Source of the DNA: Coriaria nepalensis
Lineage: Eukaryota > Streptophyta > Magnoliopsida > Cucurbitales > Coriariaceae
Length of the DNA: 64,000 bases
Assembly (NCBI GenBank): GCA_027186245.1
Contig: CP114491.1
Span: 8,429,501-8,493,500, forward strand
Direction of reading: 5' to 3'
A program made the position numbers and the translations under genes. The notes beneath the pieces are model-generated. The model was given only the letters and a program-made list of their open reading frames with translations, ran no database searches and had not been told where the DNA came from. Positions 12,811-23,885 of this stretch are shown one piece after another (the first letter of the stretch is position 1; each line of letters starts with the position of its first letter).

Positions 12811-14250
12811 ATGGAAACTCCCAGCGGGCAGACGATCGCGCCGACGATAGTGAAGTTGAAGCCCATCGAAGCTACACCGGAGACCTTCGGAGAGTACGGT
12901 CAGGTGTTAGGAGCTATGCCGGACGGCCAGGAATTTGGGGCCGAAGACGCTCAGCTGGACCTTAGCCGTGGAATTCCTAGGTTAAATCCTAAATTATTGA
13001 AATTTACTATTCTCTCTCTCTCTCGTTACGATTATGGCGACGTGATGGTCGGATTGAGCATTTGGATTGATTTAGCTTGAAATTTTTTTACTGTAATTTA
13101 TGTCCCTCGTATTTACATATATTTGATCTCACAAGGATAGAGAACTTATCAGTAGCGATTTAATGAAACGGATAAGACGACTTTAGGAGATTTGATGATT
13201 ATCATCAATCTTAAATTAGGTGTTAATTGTGTAAGAGAAAATGTCAAATTTTAGAATATTTTGCTCTTATAGATTAGTTTTTTCAACATGCTTGATGAGT
13301 TGATTGAATTCAGAGCTTCATCTACTGAAAACATTCATTACAAATATCATGCACGATTGAGCTTAATTGTTTTATTTCTTGACCAATTCCTTGTGGGTTT
13401 TTTGTTTTTTGTGTTGTTTTGTGTAAGACATTATACTTCTCATCCAGATTTTACATTATGCGCATTGAAGACCGGGACTTTAAATTCTCTACGATTACAC
13501 ATCATGCAAGCGTGACTCAGTGCCTCGGGTCAACCAGCAGCCATGTTTGGTATCTTGGAGTTGCAAAACCGTCCATCTCAAGTGGTGCTGAAAGTAAGGA
13601 GGAGGATAGAGGCAAGAAAGTTGTGAAATCTTGCTGTGGTCATTTCTATGTGCCCCCTTTGGTCGAGGATGTTCATGTTTTCAGAGTTTCGGGTTCTAAG
13701 TTTGTTAAGCTCAATCAAGGGACATGGCATGCTGGACCTCACTTTAAGGAACGTGCTATGGATTTCTACAATTTAGAGTTGAGCAATACCAATGTAAGTC
13801 CTCTCTCTCTCCCTCTTTTCTCTCCCAATGGTTGACAATGACAACTTTCCGGATAGATTTTGATAAGTGGTTGAAACAAAAAGTTGGATAAACCGGAATT
13901 ATGCTTTTGTAGGTTTTTTTAGTGAAGTATATTGAAGTTACAGATTATGTGAGCCAAAACCGAGTGTTTCGCACCCAGACTAGATTTAAGTCCTAAACTG
14001 ACATCTTAGTTAGTACACCAAGTGGAGTTCTTTTCTTCATTTTCTGATGTACAAATTCAGAGGGGGCCAAAATAAAAGAAAAATAAATAAAAAATATTGC
14101 TGGTTTATGACATTGATAAAACCGTAATGTTGTGGTTAATCAAATGAATAAAATGTTACTAAACAAGTGCCGTTTCTTCTATAGGTGGTTGATCACACTA
14201 CTCACAACTTTGAGAAGAAAGATGGGGTGATCTTCTTGATCGATGAGTAA
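12811..14250 (+). CDS. Ureidoglycolate lyase (AllA)-family protein (3 exons, 193 aa)
   Basis: Exons 12811-12980, 13448-13793 and 14185-14250 (582 nt) join in phase. The product matches the plant protein annotated ureidoglycolate hydrolase (At2g35810), with FYIMRIEDRDFKFSTITHHA, TQCLGS, the GTWHAGPHF motif and a short C-terminal VIFLIDE. In bacteria the family (PF04115) splits ureidoglycolate into glyoxylate and urea, the last step of allantoin use. In plants that step is mainly attributed to an unrelated amidohydrolase, so the function of this paralogue is open. No targeting peptide is evident, so it is probably cytosolic. In Arabidopsis this gene is numbered next to the SAMTL carrier, which is also in this window. 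Intron 1 begins within the Arg codon of GIPR. The ATG is first in frame, followed by METPSGQTIAPTIVKLKPIE. Confidence 0.9.
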
Positions 14251-15915
14251 GTCAGTCATGCAACATTCCATCCCTTAGTTCCATAAACTTTGTACAAGCA
14301 TTCGCTGGAAATTGTAGACTGTGGTTGCTCTCATTTTCCACAGAGTTCATTAATAAGTTATCAATAAGAATATAGGTAGTGACATAAACTTCTTCATTAA
14401 CTAATGCGATGTTGTGTTGTTTTTGTGCATGACGCCAAATGATAAATTTCAATTGTACATCACACTATTATATCATATATATCATGTGTAGTTAAGATAG
14501 ATCCATCTATTATAGACACGATCTATCTAAATTTTTTTTTTTCATCTTTTACTTGGAAATTGTAAATATATAATATATTCATATGTATCAAGTTGAGAGT
14601 TTTCTTCATTGGGGAAAGTGTAAATTAAGATTTATTCTCGAATAATTTAAAATTAGGATAAAATTTCTATAATTTTAATAATTAAAATGTGGCCTCCATA
14701 TTTTTAGAAAAACTAGAATAAGGTTTTTATTTTTGTTTGGAAAAATCATGATTAACCCCAATACTTTATATAAATCATAAATTAATTCTCAAAATATTTT
14801 ATAATTATAATGAATATCCAAAAATCAAATTTAAATTATAATAAATATTTATAATTTGTATAATTATAAGAATATCCAAAACTCAAACTACAATTATAAT
14901 AAATCTCTAATTTTTTTAGCAAATTGATTCCAAATCACTCACCTGGCCTAATTTGACCCATACGATTAAAAAAAAGAAAAGGAAATTTTATTTCCACAAT
15001 AACCCCTTCAATTACCTAAATTAATGTAATTATTTTATCCTAATTTTTTTTTTTTAACTTTTCTAAACTTTTTCCAAATAACCTCATGATTTCTAGCTCT
15101 CTCCACCAACCACCGCACGAAAAGAACAGTATGATTTCTTACAAAAAAAAATGAAAACTTAATCCAATTTCTTGCGGATAGATGGATTGAGTCGATTTGG
15201 TCTTTATAAGAAACCGGTCAGGTTTCACCCAAAAAAAATCAATCGAATTGATCTAGTTCCTTATTAAAAATTGATCAAATCAATCTGATTTCATTATGTT
15301 AAGAATGTATCGAACCAAATACAAATTTAGATAAATTAGAGGTTATTTTGTTAATAAAAATTTATTTTTATTTTTATGGGTCAAATCGGGTTGTATTGTG
15401 TCAGGTTAGTGATTTGGAATCGATATATTGGATTATAAGGATTACTTTTTAGCTCGTAGATGTGCTGTGATTATAAAGGTTGATATAGAATAAAAAAAAA
15501 AAAAAACACACCTTTTGATGAAAACGAAATCGTGGCCCAACGATTAGGAGAGAAAGGAACAAAATCCTGAAGAAAATGCAAGGTAGCAAGAAGCTACACG
15601 ACTAAGAATCATTCAATCTCTAGTACAAAACAAAGTGAGCATTGGCACAGATAAAGAGTCTTGTATATAGAAAGAGAAGATATATGTGTCTGTATATAAA
15701 TAAAAATGCCGCAAAGTTATTGAGGTGCTAATAGACGACTAAGAATCATTCAAGCCCATGCAACCCATATGAAAGAACTTATCTCCTCTCGCATCGATGA
15801 CATATACCCGATTTAGGAAATAGTTTCTCATTAATTGATTGCATAATCGCACCCTAAGAAGTAAGAACAACTAAGCGGCTGCACTGACATGGTTGCAAGA
15901 GACTCGAGAGTCTTG
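14251..15915. other. AT-rich spacer between convergent genes
   Basis: 3' flanks of the ureidoglycolate lyase-family gene (+) and GET4 (-). 14600-14930 holds degenerate short repeats of AATTATAATAAATAT type. 15160-15440 contains GATT/TGATTT-rich repeats (GAATTGATCTAGTT, AATCAATCTGATTT). No gene is seen; it may be decayed transposon DNA. Confidence 0.55.
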
Positions 15916-16319
15916 CTATTCACCTCCCATCATCTGCACAATAGAACACAGTCAACATTACTTCTAAGAATCCTCCTCATGAGCATCATTCCATTTCAAA
16001 TTATCTTCTAAACTGGAAAAGGCATGTAAGATTTGTCATAGAGGCGATTATTTTAGCTACCTTGAAGATATCTCCAAACACTCCCTGTAATGGATTTCTA
16101 CGCTGTACGCCATAAAACTTCTCGGCTATGGAATCTAGTAACTAATTAAGAATTATTCGTGTTAGACTCAGAATCATATCCTCGAAACCACCCCAGAAAA
16201 AAAAAAACAAAGAACTGAACTTTAACCTCATTGAAGGAAGGGTCTCTTTCTATACTTGACTTGAAATTTGTTCTCAAAATATTGAAAAGTGGCAGGGCAT
16301 CTCTCTGTAACCTGCATCA

Positions 16320-16369
<50 letters not shown>

Positions 16370-19187
16370 TAGATCATGTTTGTCACTAATCCATCTAATT
16401 TCTCTCTTTCCTTTGAGAATAAGATCATTGAAGAAATAATACTGAACTGCATGGAAAAAATGGTTGCTACATTCAAAATGAAGTATGTGAACACAACTTA
16501 CGTTTCCAAAAGATAGCTAACGAACTGGATCAATTCTGATTCAGGAACATCGAGTTCCTTGGATTCCACTTGCTTCTCTAACTCATCCATTAGATAATTA
16601 GCATCTCGCAAATTACCTAACGATAAATACCTATAATGAAAGAAATGACCAGTAAACTAACACTATAAGGAAAGAAAACTACTAGTAAAATAATACTATT
16701 AAATTGGGAGCTATGTGATTCGAGGTGAGTTTCCAAAAATGCTTACAATAAAATTGCGCGTGCAATGGCCAAATCATCTTCACCTGGATAACACTGAACC
16801 ATTGAGAAGTACATTAGCTTAACCAATTGAAGAAAAAATCATATGAGCAATTGATCAGTGACCCATAAAATAAAAAATAACTCCAACGAGTAGAAAAACT
16901 AGAATACGACTGCGAACATTAGAATTCATACACAATAGGAATGATTTTCAAAGATAAATCAGTAATTCATATGGAGATCAAGACCAGGAATAACTCAACT
17001 TCAAGAAGCTATTCTTTACAGGCATGTTAAAATAACATAACATGTGTCTTACACTACACTCCTAAAGTAGAAGTGCGGGAATTATAATGAGGTAATCTAA
17101 TGGCGTATTCATAGTTGATCTTACGAAATAAAAGTGATAAAGAGCAAAAGTAAGAAGAAGGACTAACCTTGCCCATAAAATCTACTGCAATAGCAGCAAA
17201 CTTCTCCGGGCTATTTCCTCGCACAAAATGAGCTGATACCCTAGCCATGTCCTACATAGTAAGAAGAGACGTTTTAGTATCACTTCCGTTATAAAGAACA
17301 CACAGCAATTTTGAACTCTAAAACAATACCCACAGGCATATTAGAAGTTTTGACTAAGAACCAAGCTGTCCATTTATTTTGTGCATGCCAATACTTACTT
17401 TTGCAAAGGATTCAGATCAGACTTACCGCCTCTGGCGATTCGGAATATATGTAATCAGCTAGCATTACATGTATTTCCGGTGATCCATTCTTATCCGGTC
17501 CAAACTCTACCGACCACCTAATAAAATAATAGAATAGTTAAATACTCAAAAGTGAAACCCAAAAGAGGTCCACTAAAATTAAGGATCTCGCTCCATCCAT
17601 TATAACCAAATACAAGGACCCACTTTAGCGCAGCTTTTAGAAATGATGAACATCCTTCTACACGTGTTTTTGCAGCCCCAAGGGCTTCCGATAGTTGTTG
17701 CATGTCATCATCATCGCCGAATTGTTGTGGCACTGGGATCCGAGGAAAATTTTTGAAAATTTTTCTCACAGAATCTAACAAAGACAATTGATCAATAATC
17801 CAAGCATCAGAACATCATACCGGTCAACAGCACCAGAAGGTAACAAAAGCATGTAAAACATCCCACCATGAAATCTATAAGGAGCTACAATTAGAATCAA
17901 AATTAATTGAAAATAAAAACTGACCAAGAGTTTTTTCTTCATAAGGAACTTTTCCTTTCACAAGTGTATCCACAAATAACACAGCCAGCTCTGCTCCACA
18001 AGTGACCTGAATTGTTTTTTTCCAGAGTACATCAGTAGAACAAATTTCAAGATTAAATGAAAATACTGATGAGCTTTATTATTTCTTTTTCCATAAGCAA
18101 TTCATGAGTATCAGATTACCATCTAGTGAATGCATTATAAAGGAGATAAGATAACTACCAAAATACAAAATGAAAGTAATAATTCCATAAATCTAGTACG
18201 TATTAAGAAGCAGCTATGAGGTGCCAAACACAAACCTGCTTATGTTCCAGCTGGATGCAGGCACCAGACTGTAGTATGTCCAAGGCTTCAGGAAACCTCT
18301 GTGCAGATACATATCTGTAATGAAGAATTCATTTCACATAATCAGTAACATAGTGAACACCATGGTTTTCTCAGGAGAAAGCGTTGAAGAAAAATTGTGT
18401 CCGTTGATATAAAAGTGGTGCAGTAAATTATCTCTATAGATTCTAGGTTTAATTGTAAAAACAATGGACACAGCAGAAGTTTCTATCGAGGGAGTTCTAT
18501 TCATACGAAAGTAACATAACGGCCCGATCATTTTATGATCGTGCAAATGAAACTCTTGAAATTGACAAGGAAAGAGAAGTAGAACTGAGCAAAAATGGTC
18601 TTCTTTGTACCTTGCACTAATTGATTTGTACATCTGTTGAGCTCCATAGAAGTCACCATCTTCTATAATTTTCCTTATCTTCTCAATATTCTGTATTCAA
18701 TAGCAAAGAGAACTTGAATATTAATCAACAACAACGTAAGGAAAGACCAAGAAGTAAGCTCATTTGTAAACAAATTAAATCTAAAGGAAACCACTGCTTA
18801 AATGAAAAATTAAAACAAGGAAAAGCAACGATTTTCTTTCCTACGATTATAGGACAAACAAAAAGATATCAAGTTCATCCAATTTCAGACAAACCCAACA
18901 AGCCATGATAAATCCAGTAAACAAGATGATGAATTAAAAAAACATGACCAATTGAAAAGAGGGAAAAAAAACCAACTTTGAACCTTACACTATGATCAAA
19001 TCAATTGATACTTGAATTATCAGTAGAAGCTCTAATTTGTCGTGAGATTGACGGCGAAAAGGCAGTTTCTTTCTCAATTTAAGAGAATTAGGAGATGATC
19101 AGGTCAGAGAGAGATTGAGAATGATTTGAGCAATACCTCTTCAGCGGGAGGCAGTGGACCTCTTTTAAGCGACGTCGTCTTCCTCAT
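15916..19187 (-). CDS. GET4: GET4 homologue, tail-anchored protein targeting factor (12 exons, 325 aa)
   Basis: Exons, high to low: 19187-19137, 18690-18611, 18314-18236, 18006-17925, 17774-17624, 17517-17427, 17251-17168, 16793-16747, 16630-16502, 16311-16227, 16141-16061 and 15933-15916. They sum to 978 nt and every phase joins. The protein runs from [20 protein letters not shown] to DIFKMMGGE, as in plant GET4 (At5g63220). It is an all-helical (TPR-like) repeat protein. With GET5-type partners and GET3 it passes tail-anchored membrane proteins to the ER insertion pathway, acting in the cytosol. The last coding exon is only 18 nt (MMGGE-stop). Intron 9 carries a long (TA)n tract (about 16321-16370). 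It is transcribed away from RPS23 across a 370-bp shared promoter. Confidence 0.94.
16321..16370. repeat. (TA)n microsatellite in GET4 intron
   Basis: About 50 bp of alternating TA/TG/CA dinucleotides just upstream (coding sense) of exon 10. Confidence 0.9.
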
Positions 19188-19557
19188 CGCGAGAGAGATT
19201 TCTGATTCTGCTCAACCAAGATCTGCAAATTGAAATCACCTTAGAAACTTCTGCTCTTTAAGTACTGAAAATTAAGGGGAGGGGGAGGAAATATATATAT
19301 ATATATGTATATTTCTTTTTTCTTTATGTCGTTGAACTCAGCGAGGCGAAAAACCGACACGTCGGCATGTGAGTTTGCGGTTATAAAGGACGGAACCGTA
19401 AATATAACTAAACATCAGCTTGCAAGAGCAATATAAATATATAGATCAAATTCAGGCTGAGCTAGGGTTAGGGTCAGACGGCACCTTCTCAACGATAGCT
19501 CTTAGCTCCAGATTCTGATCTTTTGCCTCAGCTCGGGAACCTTTTCTCTCTGCAACA
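19188..19557. promoter_or_regulatory. Divergent promoter between GET4 and RPS23
   Basis: 370 bp separate the two start codons. On the RPS23 side there is an ATATAAATATA tract (about 19433-19442) and a telomere-like box CTAGGGTTAGGGT (19462-19474). The latter resembles the telo-box found in plant ribosomal-protein promoters. GC-rich stretches (CGGCATGTG, CGACACGTCGG near 19357-19367) lie between. Co-regulation of the two genes is an inference. Confidence 0.65.
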
Positions 19558-20698
19558 ATGGGGTTGGCATCTTTCTTACTTCTCACGGATAGTTTTCCAA
19601 TCGATTCTCTTCGCCTAATATTTTCACTGGATTGTATTCTCTATTGAAGTGGAATTTTGTTTTTAATCTGATTTGATCAAGTGTTCTAATTGCTTTTCAT
19701 ATTGAGATCTGTTTTCAAAAAGTTTTCCTTGAGATTTCCGAGATACCAAACAGATAGGATTAGGGAATATGAGATCCAGAAGCCTTGTTTCTTGACATTT
19801 TCATATTAACTCGAATGAATATTTTGTTCTTATTTGGTTTCTATGATTAATCCTCTTTTGGTTGCTGAGATTGATCTGTGAGTGAAAGGAAAACTGAAAG
19901 GATGGAAATTTAAACATCATATATTTTTCTGGGCCATTTGAATAATCTGTTATCTGCGAGCTACTGAAACTCAAATTCGTGAATGGGAGTATTTTTAAAC
20001 GCTGAGGATCACAAGGACAGATTAATTATAAGATACCGGTTAATAATATTTCCTGAAGTGTGTGAATGCTGTGCAGGAAGACTCGTGGAATGGGAGCTGG
20101 TCGTAAGCTGAAGTCTCACCGTAGGAGGCAGAGGTGGGCCGATAAGTCTTACAAGAAATCTCATCTTGGAAATGAGTGGAAGAAGCCATTTGCCGGATCT
20201 TCTCATGCCAAGGGAATTGTTCTAGAAAAGATGTAAGATAAATGCTCCTGTCTCTCCCTCTCTCCATCTTTCTATATTATACTTGTCTTATCACTTAACA
20301 CACCAAGTGAGCTTACTTAAGGTCCGCCTTGTTTATGCAGTGGCATTGAGGCCAAGCAGCCTAACTCTGCTATTAGAAAGTGTGCTCGTGTTCAATTGAT
20401 CAAGAACGGGAAGAAAATTGCTGCCTTTGTACCCAACGATGGCTGCTTAAACTACATCGAGGAAAATGTAAGTCCCTTGATATCATTTGAATTATATTAT
20501 GTGACTTCCAGGTTTGGTTTTCAGATATATAGATGTAAATTTGTTGTTTTCTTACAGGATGAAGTATTGATTGCTGGATTTGGACGGAAGGGTCATGCTG
20601 TGGGAGATATTCCTGGGGTTAGATTCAAGGTCGTGAAAGTGTCCGGTGTGTCACTTTTGGCCCTTTTCAAAGAGAAGAAAGAAAAGCCAAGGTCTTAG
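19558..20698 (+). CDS. RPS23: 40S ribosomal protein S23 (uS12) (4 exons, 142 aa)
   Basis: Exons 19558-19562, 20077-20232, 20341-20467 and 20558-20698 give 429 nt. Exon 1 has only five coding bases (ATG GG), so the second codon is split by a 514-bp intron. The protein reads [19 protein letters not shown] and ends [10 protein letters not shown], with the family length of 142 aa. The KQPNSAIRK loop sits in the decoding centre of the small subunit; its proline (residue 61 here) is the one hydroxylated in other eukaryotes. It acts in cytosolic translation. A long first intron after the start codon is common in plant ribosomal-protein genes and often enhances expression. The telo-box upstream fits this. 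Confidence 0.96.
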
Positions 20699-21609
20699 AA
20701 TTTGAACTCAGCTTTTATCTGTACGTTACCCTTAAGTTTCTGCTTCCCTTACTTTTGCAATTTGTTTAGACGATGGTCTTGTCGCTAGTAAGATTTTGTT
20801 TTACCGTTTTCTAAATTATGCCTAAACTCCCTGTTTATCATGAAACACAGGATTTTTTGAAAATTACTATTATCACTGTTATTTCTATGTGCCTGTACCT
20901 GCCTGAACTTATCTATGTTGTCCATCGATTGTGATCTTAGTTTTACCTGAGATAATCTCACATGTGACTGATAGAGCCAACGCTTTTCATCAATATAGAT
21001 CTTGCATTCATTCATTCAGTTGAATGTGGTGATTATATCCATTGTTTTCATAATTTGCATTGTAGGCCAATGATTCTAAAGTTTTAAAGTATATGAGAAT
21101 TTCTGTGATGATGCAGATTACCTGCATTTACCTCGAAACTGACGACTTCTAACTCAAGACCATGTCTTGAATATTATTCATAAGCATTTTATGTGTTCTG
21201 TAATTTGACATGATAAAAAGTCGGATATTAGTTTGCCAAACACTATCATCAACAGAACGACTTTTATTAACTTCTTCAAACATGGGATGTAATGTCAAGC
21301 GACGTAACAAGTATATATTCATGCAATTCAGTCAATAGCCAATGCAAAACCGAACAAACAGAACATTAAACAGAAAACAAAAAACCAAAAAAATCATTAA
21401 TTTAAACTACAAATTATGAAGATCACACTACCAAGCATGGAAAAAAAAAATACAGAGAGCTATCCTTTGGGCCGAAAAACAAAGAAAAATCATTAATCTG
21501 TGCCCTTTTCATATTATTGAGTCTCCAATAATGACTGGATTCAAGCCGGTCCAGAGGACTGCACGGGTTGTTATACTCGGTCCAGAGTAACAAAGGATCT
21601 GAATTATGG
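20699..21609. other. Spacer downstream of RPS23
   Basis: RPS23 3' flank and AT-rich DNA; no gene supported. Confidence 0.6.
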
Positions 21610-21693
21610 CCCATATTCTAAAAGCCCAATATAGCAGATCCAGTTCCAACGGGCACCTGTCTACATGTTAAGCATGCGCGCTTCTATATAAAA
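21610..21693 (+). promoter_or_regulatory. Promoter-like block: site II motifs plus TATA box
   Basis: TGGCCCATAT (from about 21607) and AAAAGCCCAATAT (about 21619) are site II (TCP-type) motifs. A strong TATA box, TATATAAAA, lies at 21685-21693. Together they resemble promoters of plant translation-related and snoRNA host genes. The start would be near 21720 and would lead into the hairpin-repeat array. Confidence 0.55.
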
Positions 21694-21719
21694 CCTAACT
21701 GCCTTTCTCGTTGCACGGC

Positions 21720-23240
21720 AAAATTCTGCGAACCCTGGAACGAAGCGAGAGAGAGAAAGGAGGCGAACGAGACAAAGAAGGAAGCGGATTTCTCTGGCCG
21801 CCGTCTAGGGGTTGATTTGATCTCTCAGGCCTTCTCTCTCTGGCAAAACAATGAAGGTCCAATGGTGTGTGCTTAAATGGACCTTGAAAGTTGATATTGA
21901 AATTCAAAAAAAGATTGAAATCGAGAGTATTAAAGTGATGGCATTCCTATCGTACAGTTAAGATGCAGTGGTGCTAGAAAAAGTTAATGAACCGATGGGT
22001 AAGAAAATTGACTAAGCACTTCTATTGTATTTTTTAGGGTACAATGGTGCTTGGTATATATATCAAGCCAATATAGTTAGCATTCCAATTGTATGATTAT
22101 GGTACAATGGTGTATAATATATATAGAGCCAATATAATTAGCGTTCCATTTGTATGATTAAGGTACAATGGTGCTAAAAAAGTTAATGAAACAGTGGGTT
22201 AAAAAAAAAAGGTGTAAGCATTCCTATTGTAATTTCAAGATGCAATGGTGCTTATTTCAATCAAGCCAAGTTACCATATTTTTTTTCAACGAAGGTACAA
22301 TTGTGCTTAAATGGACTTGAAGATTGATATTGAGATTCCAAGAAGTTTTTATTGAGATTTGAGAAGTTGAAATTGAAGGTAAGCAAAATTGACTGCATAC
22401 CTATTATTATACTTTCTAGGTACAATGAGGCTTAATCTTTCATATCAAGTAGGTTAGCAAGTATTTCTATGTACACTTGAGTTACAATGGTGATTGCCAT
22501 TAATAAGTTTCGGGGTTCTAATTAGTATGTCAATTTTTTGGGGTCTAGAATTTTTGACTCCAGTAAGAATGCTCCCTCACTTGTGGCCTACTCAATTTCA
22601 CTAACTTTAAGCACCATTCACTAGTTAGAGTAATACTGGTTATGTCATACCAAGAAGCCAAGCAACTTATCCCTCTGATTTTACAATACAAGTGCAATGA
22701 TGCATAAGCTGATATTGAAGGCTGCACTTGAGATTCAAGAAGTTGTTGAAGCAAAGGGGAAGAAAAAAGTGTATTGGCATTTCGATTGTACAGTTAAAAG
22801 GTACAATGATATCTGGGAAGTTACTGAAACATAAGGATTTAGTTTTTTTTTTTCTTTTTTCGGGAAACCTAGAACATACTCCGCAAAAGGATCCGACTTT
22901 TGGAAGCAATTCTTAGGCCTAAGTACTAACAGAAGATTAGTTAGCAAAATGGCTTGTAAAGTGAAAAGGGTACAAAAAATGCTAAAGTTTTCTAGATTGA
23001 CTTGAACTTTGAGAAGTTGAAACACATAGGGCAAGCAAAATGAGTGAGCGCTCCTATTGTACTATCTGGGTACAATGATGTCCCATATGAAACAAAGTAA
23101 GCATGCATTCCTGAGTACAGTGAAAAATGTAAAAAAAATGAGATGCTCATTGACTTAAATTTGAGAAGTTGAAACACACAGTAAAGCAAAATGATGCTTA
23201 AAATTCAGTATATACTGAAGGTTGAGTTGAAATTTGCAAT
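21720..23240 (+). ncRNA. Candidate non-coding transcription unit with an array of hairpin repeats
   Basis: Downstream of the TATA block comes a 5'-UTR-like GA-rich leader (21740-21850) and ACAATGAAGGT at 21848-21858, which reads like a start codon followed by a GT donor. From about 21940 to 23110 a degenerate unit recurs about ten times: GCATTCCTATTGTA, 6-9 nt, then AGGTACAATGGTGCTT. The two halves are complementary (GCA/TGC, CC/GG, ATTGTA/TACAAT), so each unit could fold into an 11-bp stem. Units start near 21941, 22016, 22080, 22141, 22218, 22268 (partial), 22395, 22457, 22777 and 23049, often 62-75 bp apart. A second motif, TTGATATTGAGATTC, recurs at 21890, 22325 and 22710. No long reading frame or known RNA family is recognised. 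Transcription is an inference. Confidence 0.4.
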
Positions 23241-23885
23241 TTTCTGCAATGGCACTTTATAAATTGGTTTACAGGAAGGAATGATCAATCAAGTATGCAT
23301 ACAGATACTTAAGAAAAATGGCAGACAGAGAGAGAGTCTATGAAAAATAGAAAATAATAATAATAATAATTTGTATTTTCCCTTATCCTACATGTCCTGG
23401 TTTCATTGGTCTACTGTATAGTCATATATCATATATGCAATAATACGAATATTTTAAATTAATTAATTAAAAAAAAGCTAAATAAAAACATGTAAGAAGA
23501 AAAGTTAAGTGAAGGCATGGGAAAAAAGCAACCCACAAGGTGTGGGTAATAATTAATAAGGCATGAATCATGAGCTACATTGTCTTTTTACAGCTCAATC
23601 TGAGATGGATGTTAGAGAGAGAGAGAGAGAGAGATAGAGAATGAAAGAATATTCTTAATCATAAAACATGTAGTAAGAATGACGATGAGAATTAAGAATC
23701 TAATAAATTATAAAAAATTAAAAAAAAATTAAAAAAAAATAAAATTGAAAAAAATTGGAAAAAGAAGAGCCACAACAGATCAGATAATAATGTTGTTCTG
23801 AGCAGCCACACGAGCTTTTCCTTCCATGTGTTATTACTTTTTAAGCCACAATCCTCCCTCCTGCTCCAATTACTGTACCTATTGA
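23241..23885. other. AT-rich spacer and 3' flank of the RRM gene
   Basis: Contains a (GA)n tract (about 23614-23635) and an A/T-rich stretch at 23700-23760. No gene is supported beyond the last exon of the RRM gene, which begins at 23886. Confidence 0.6.
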
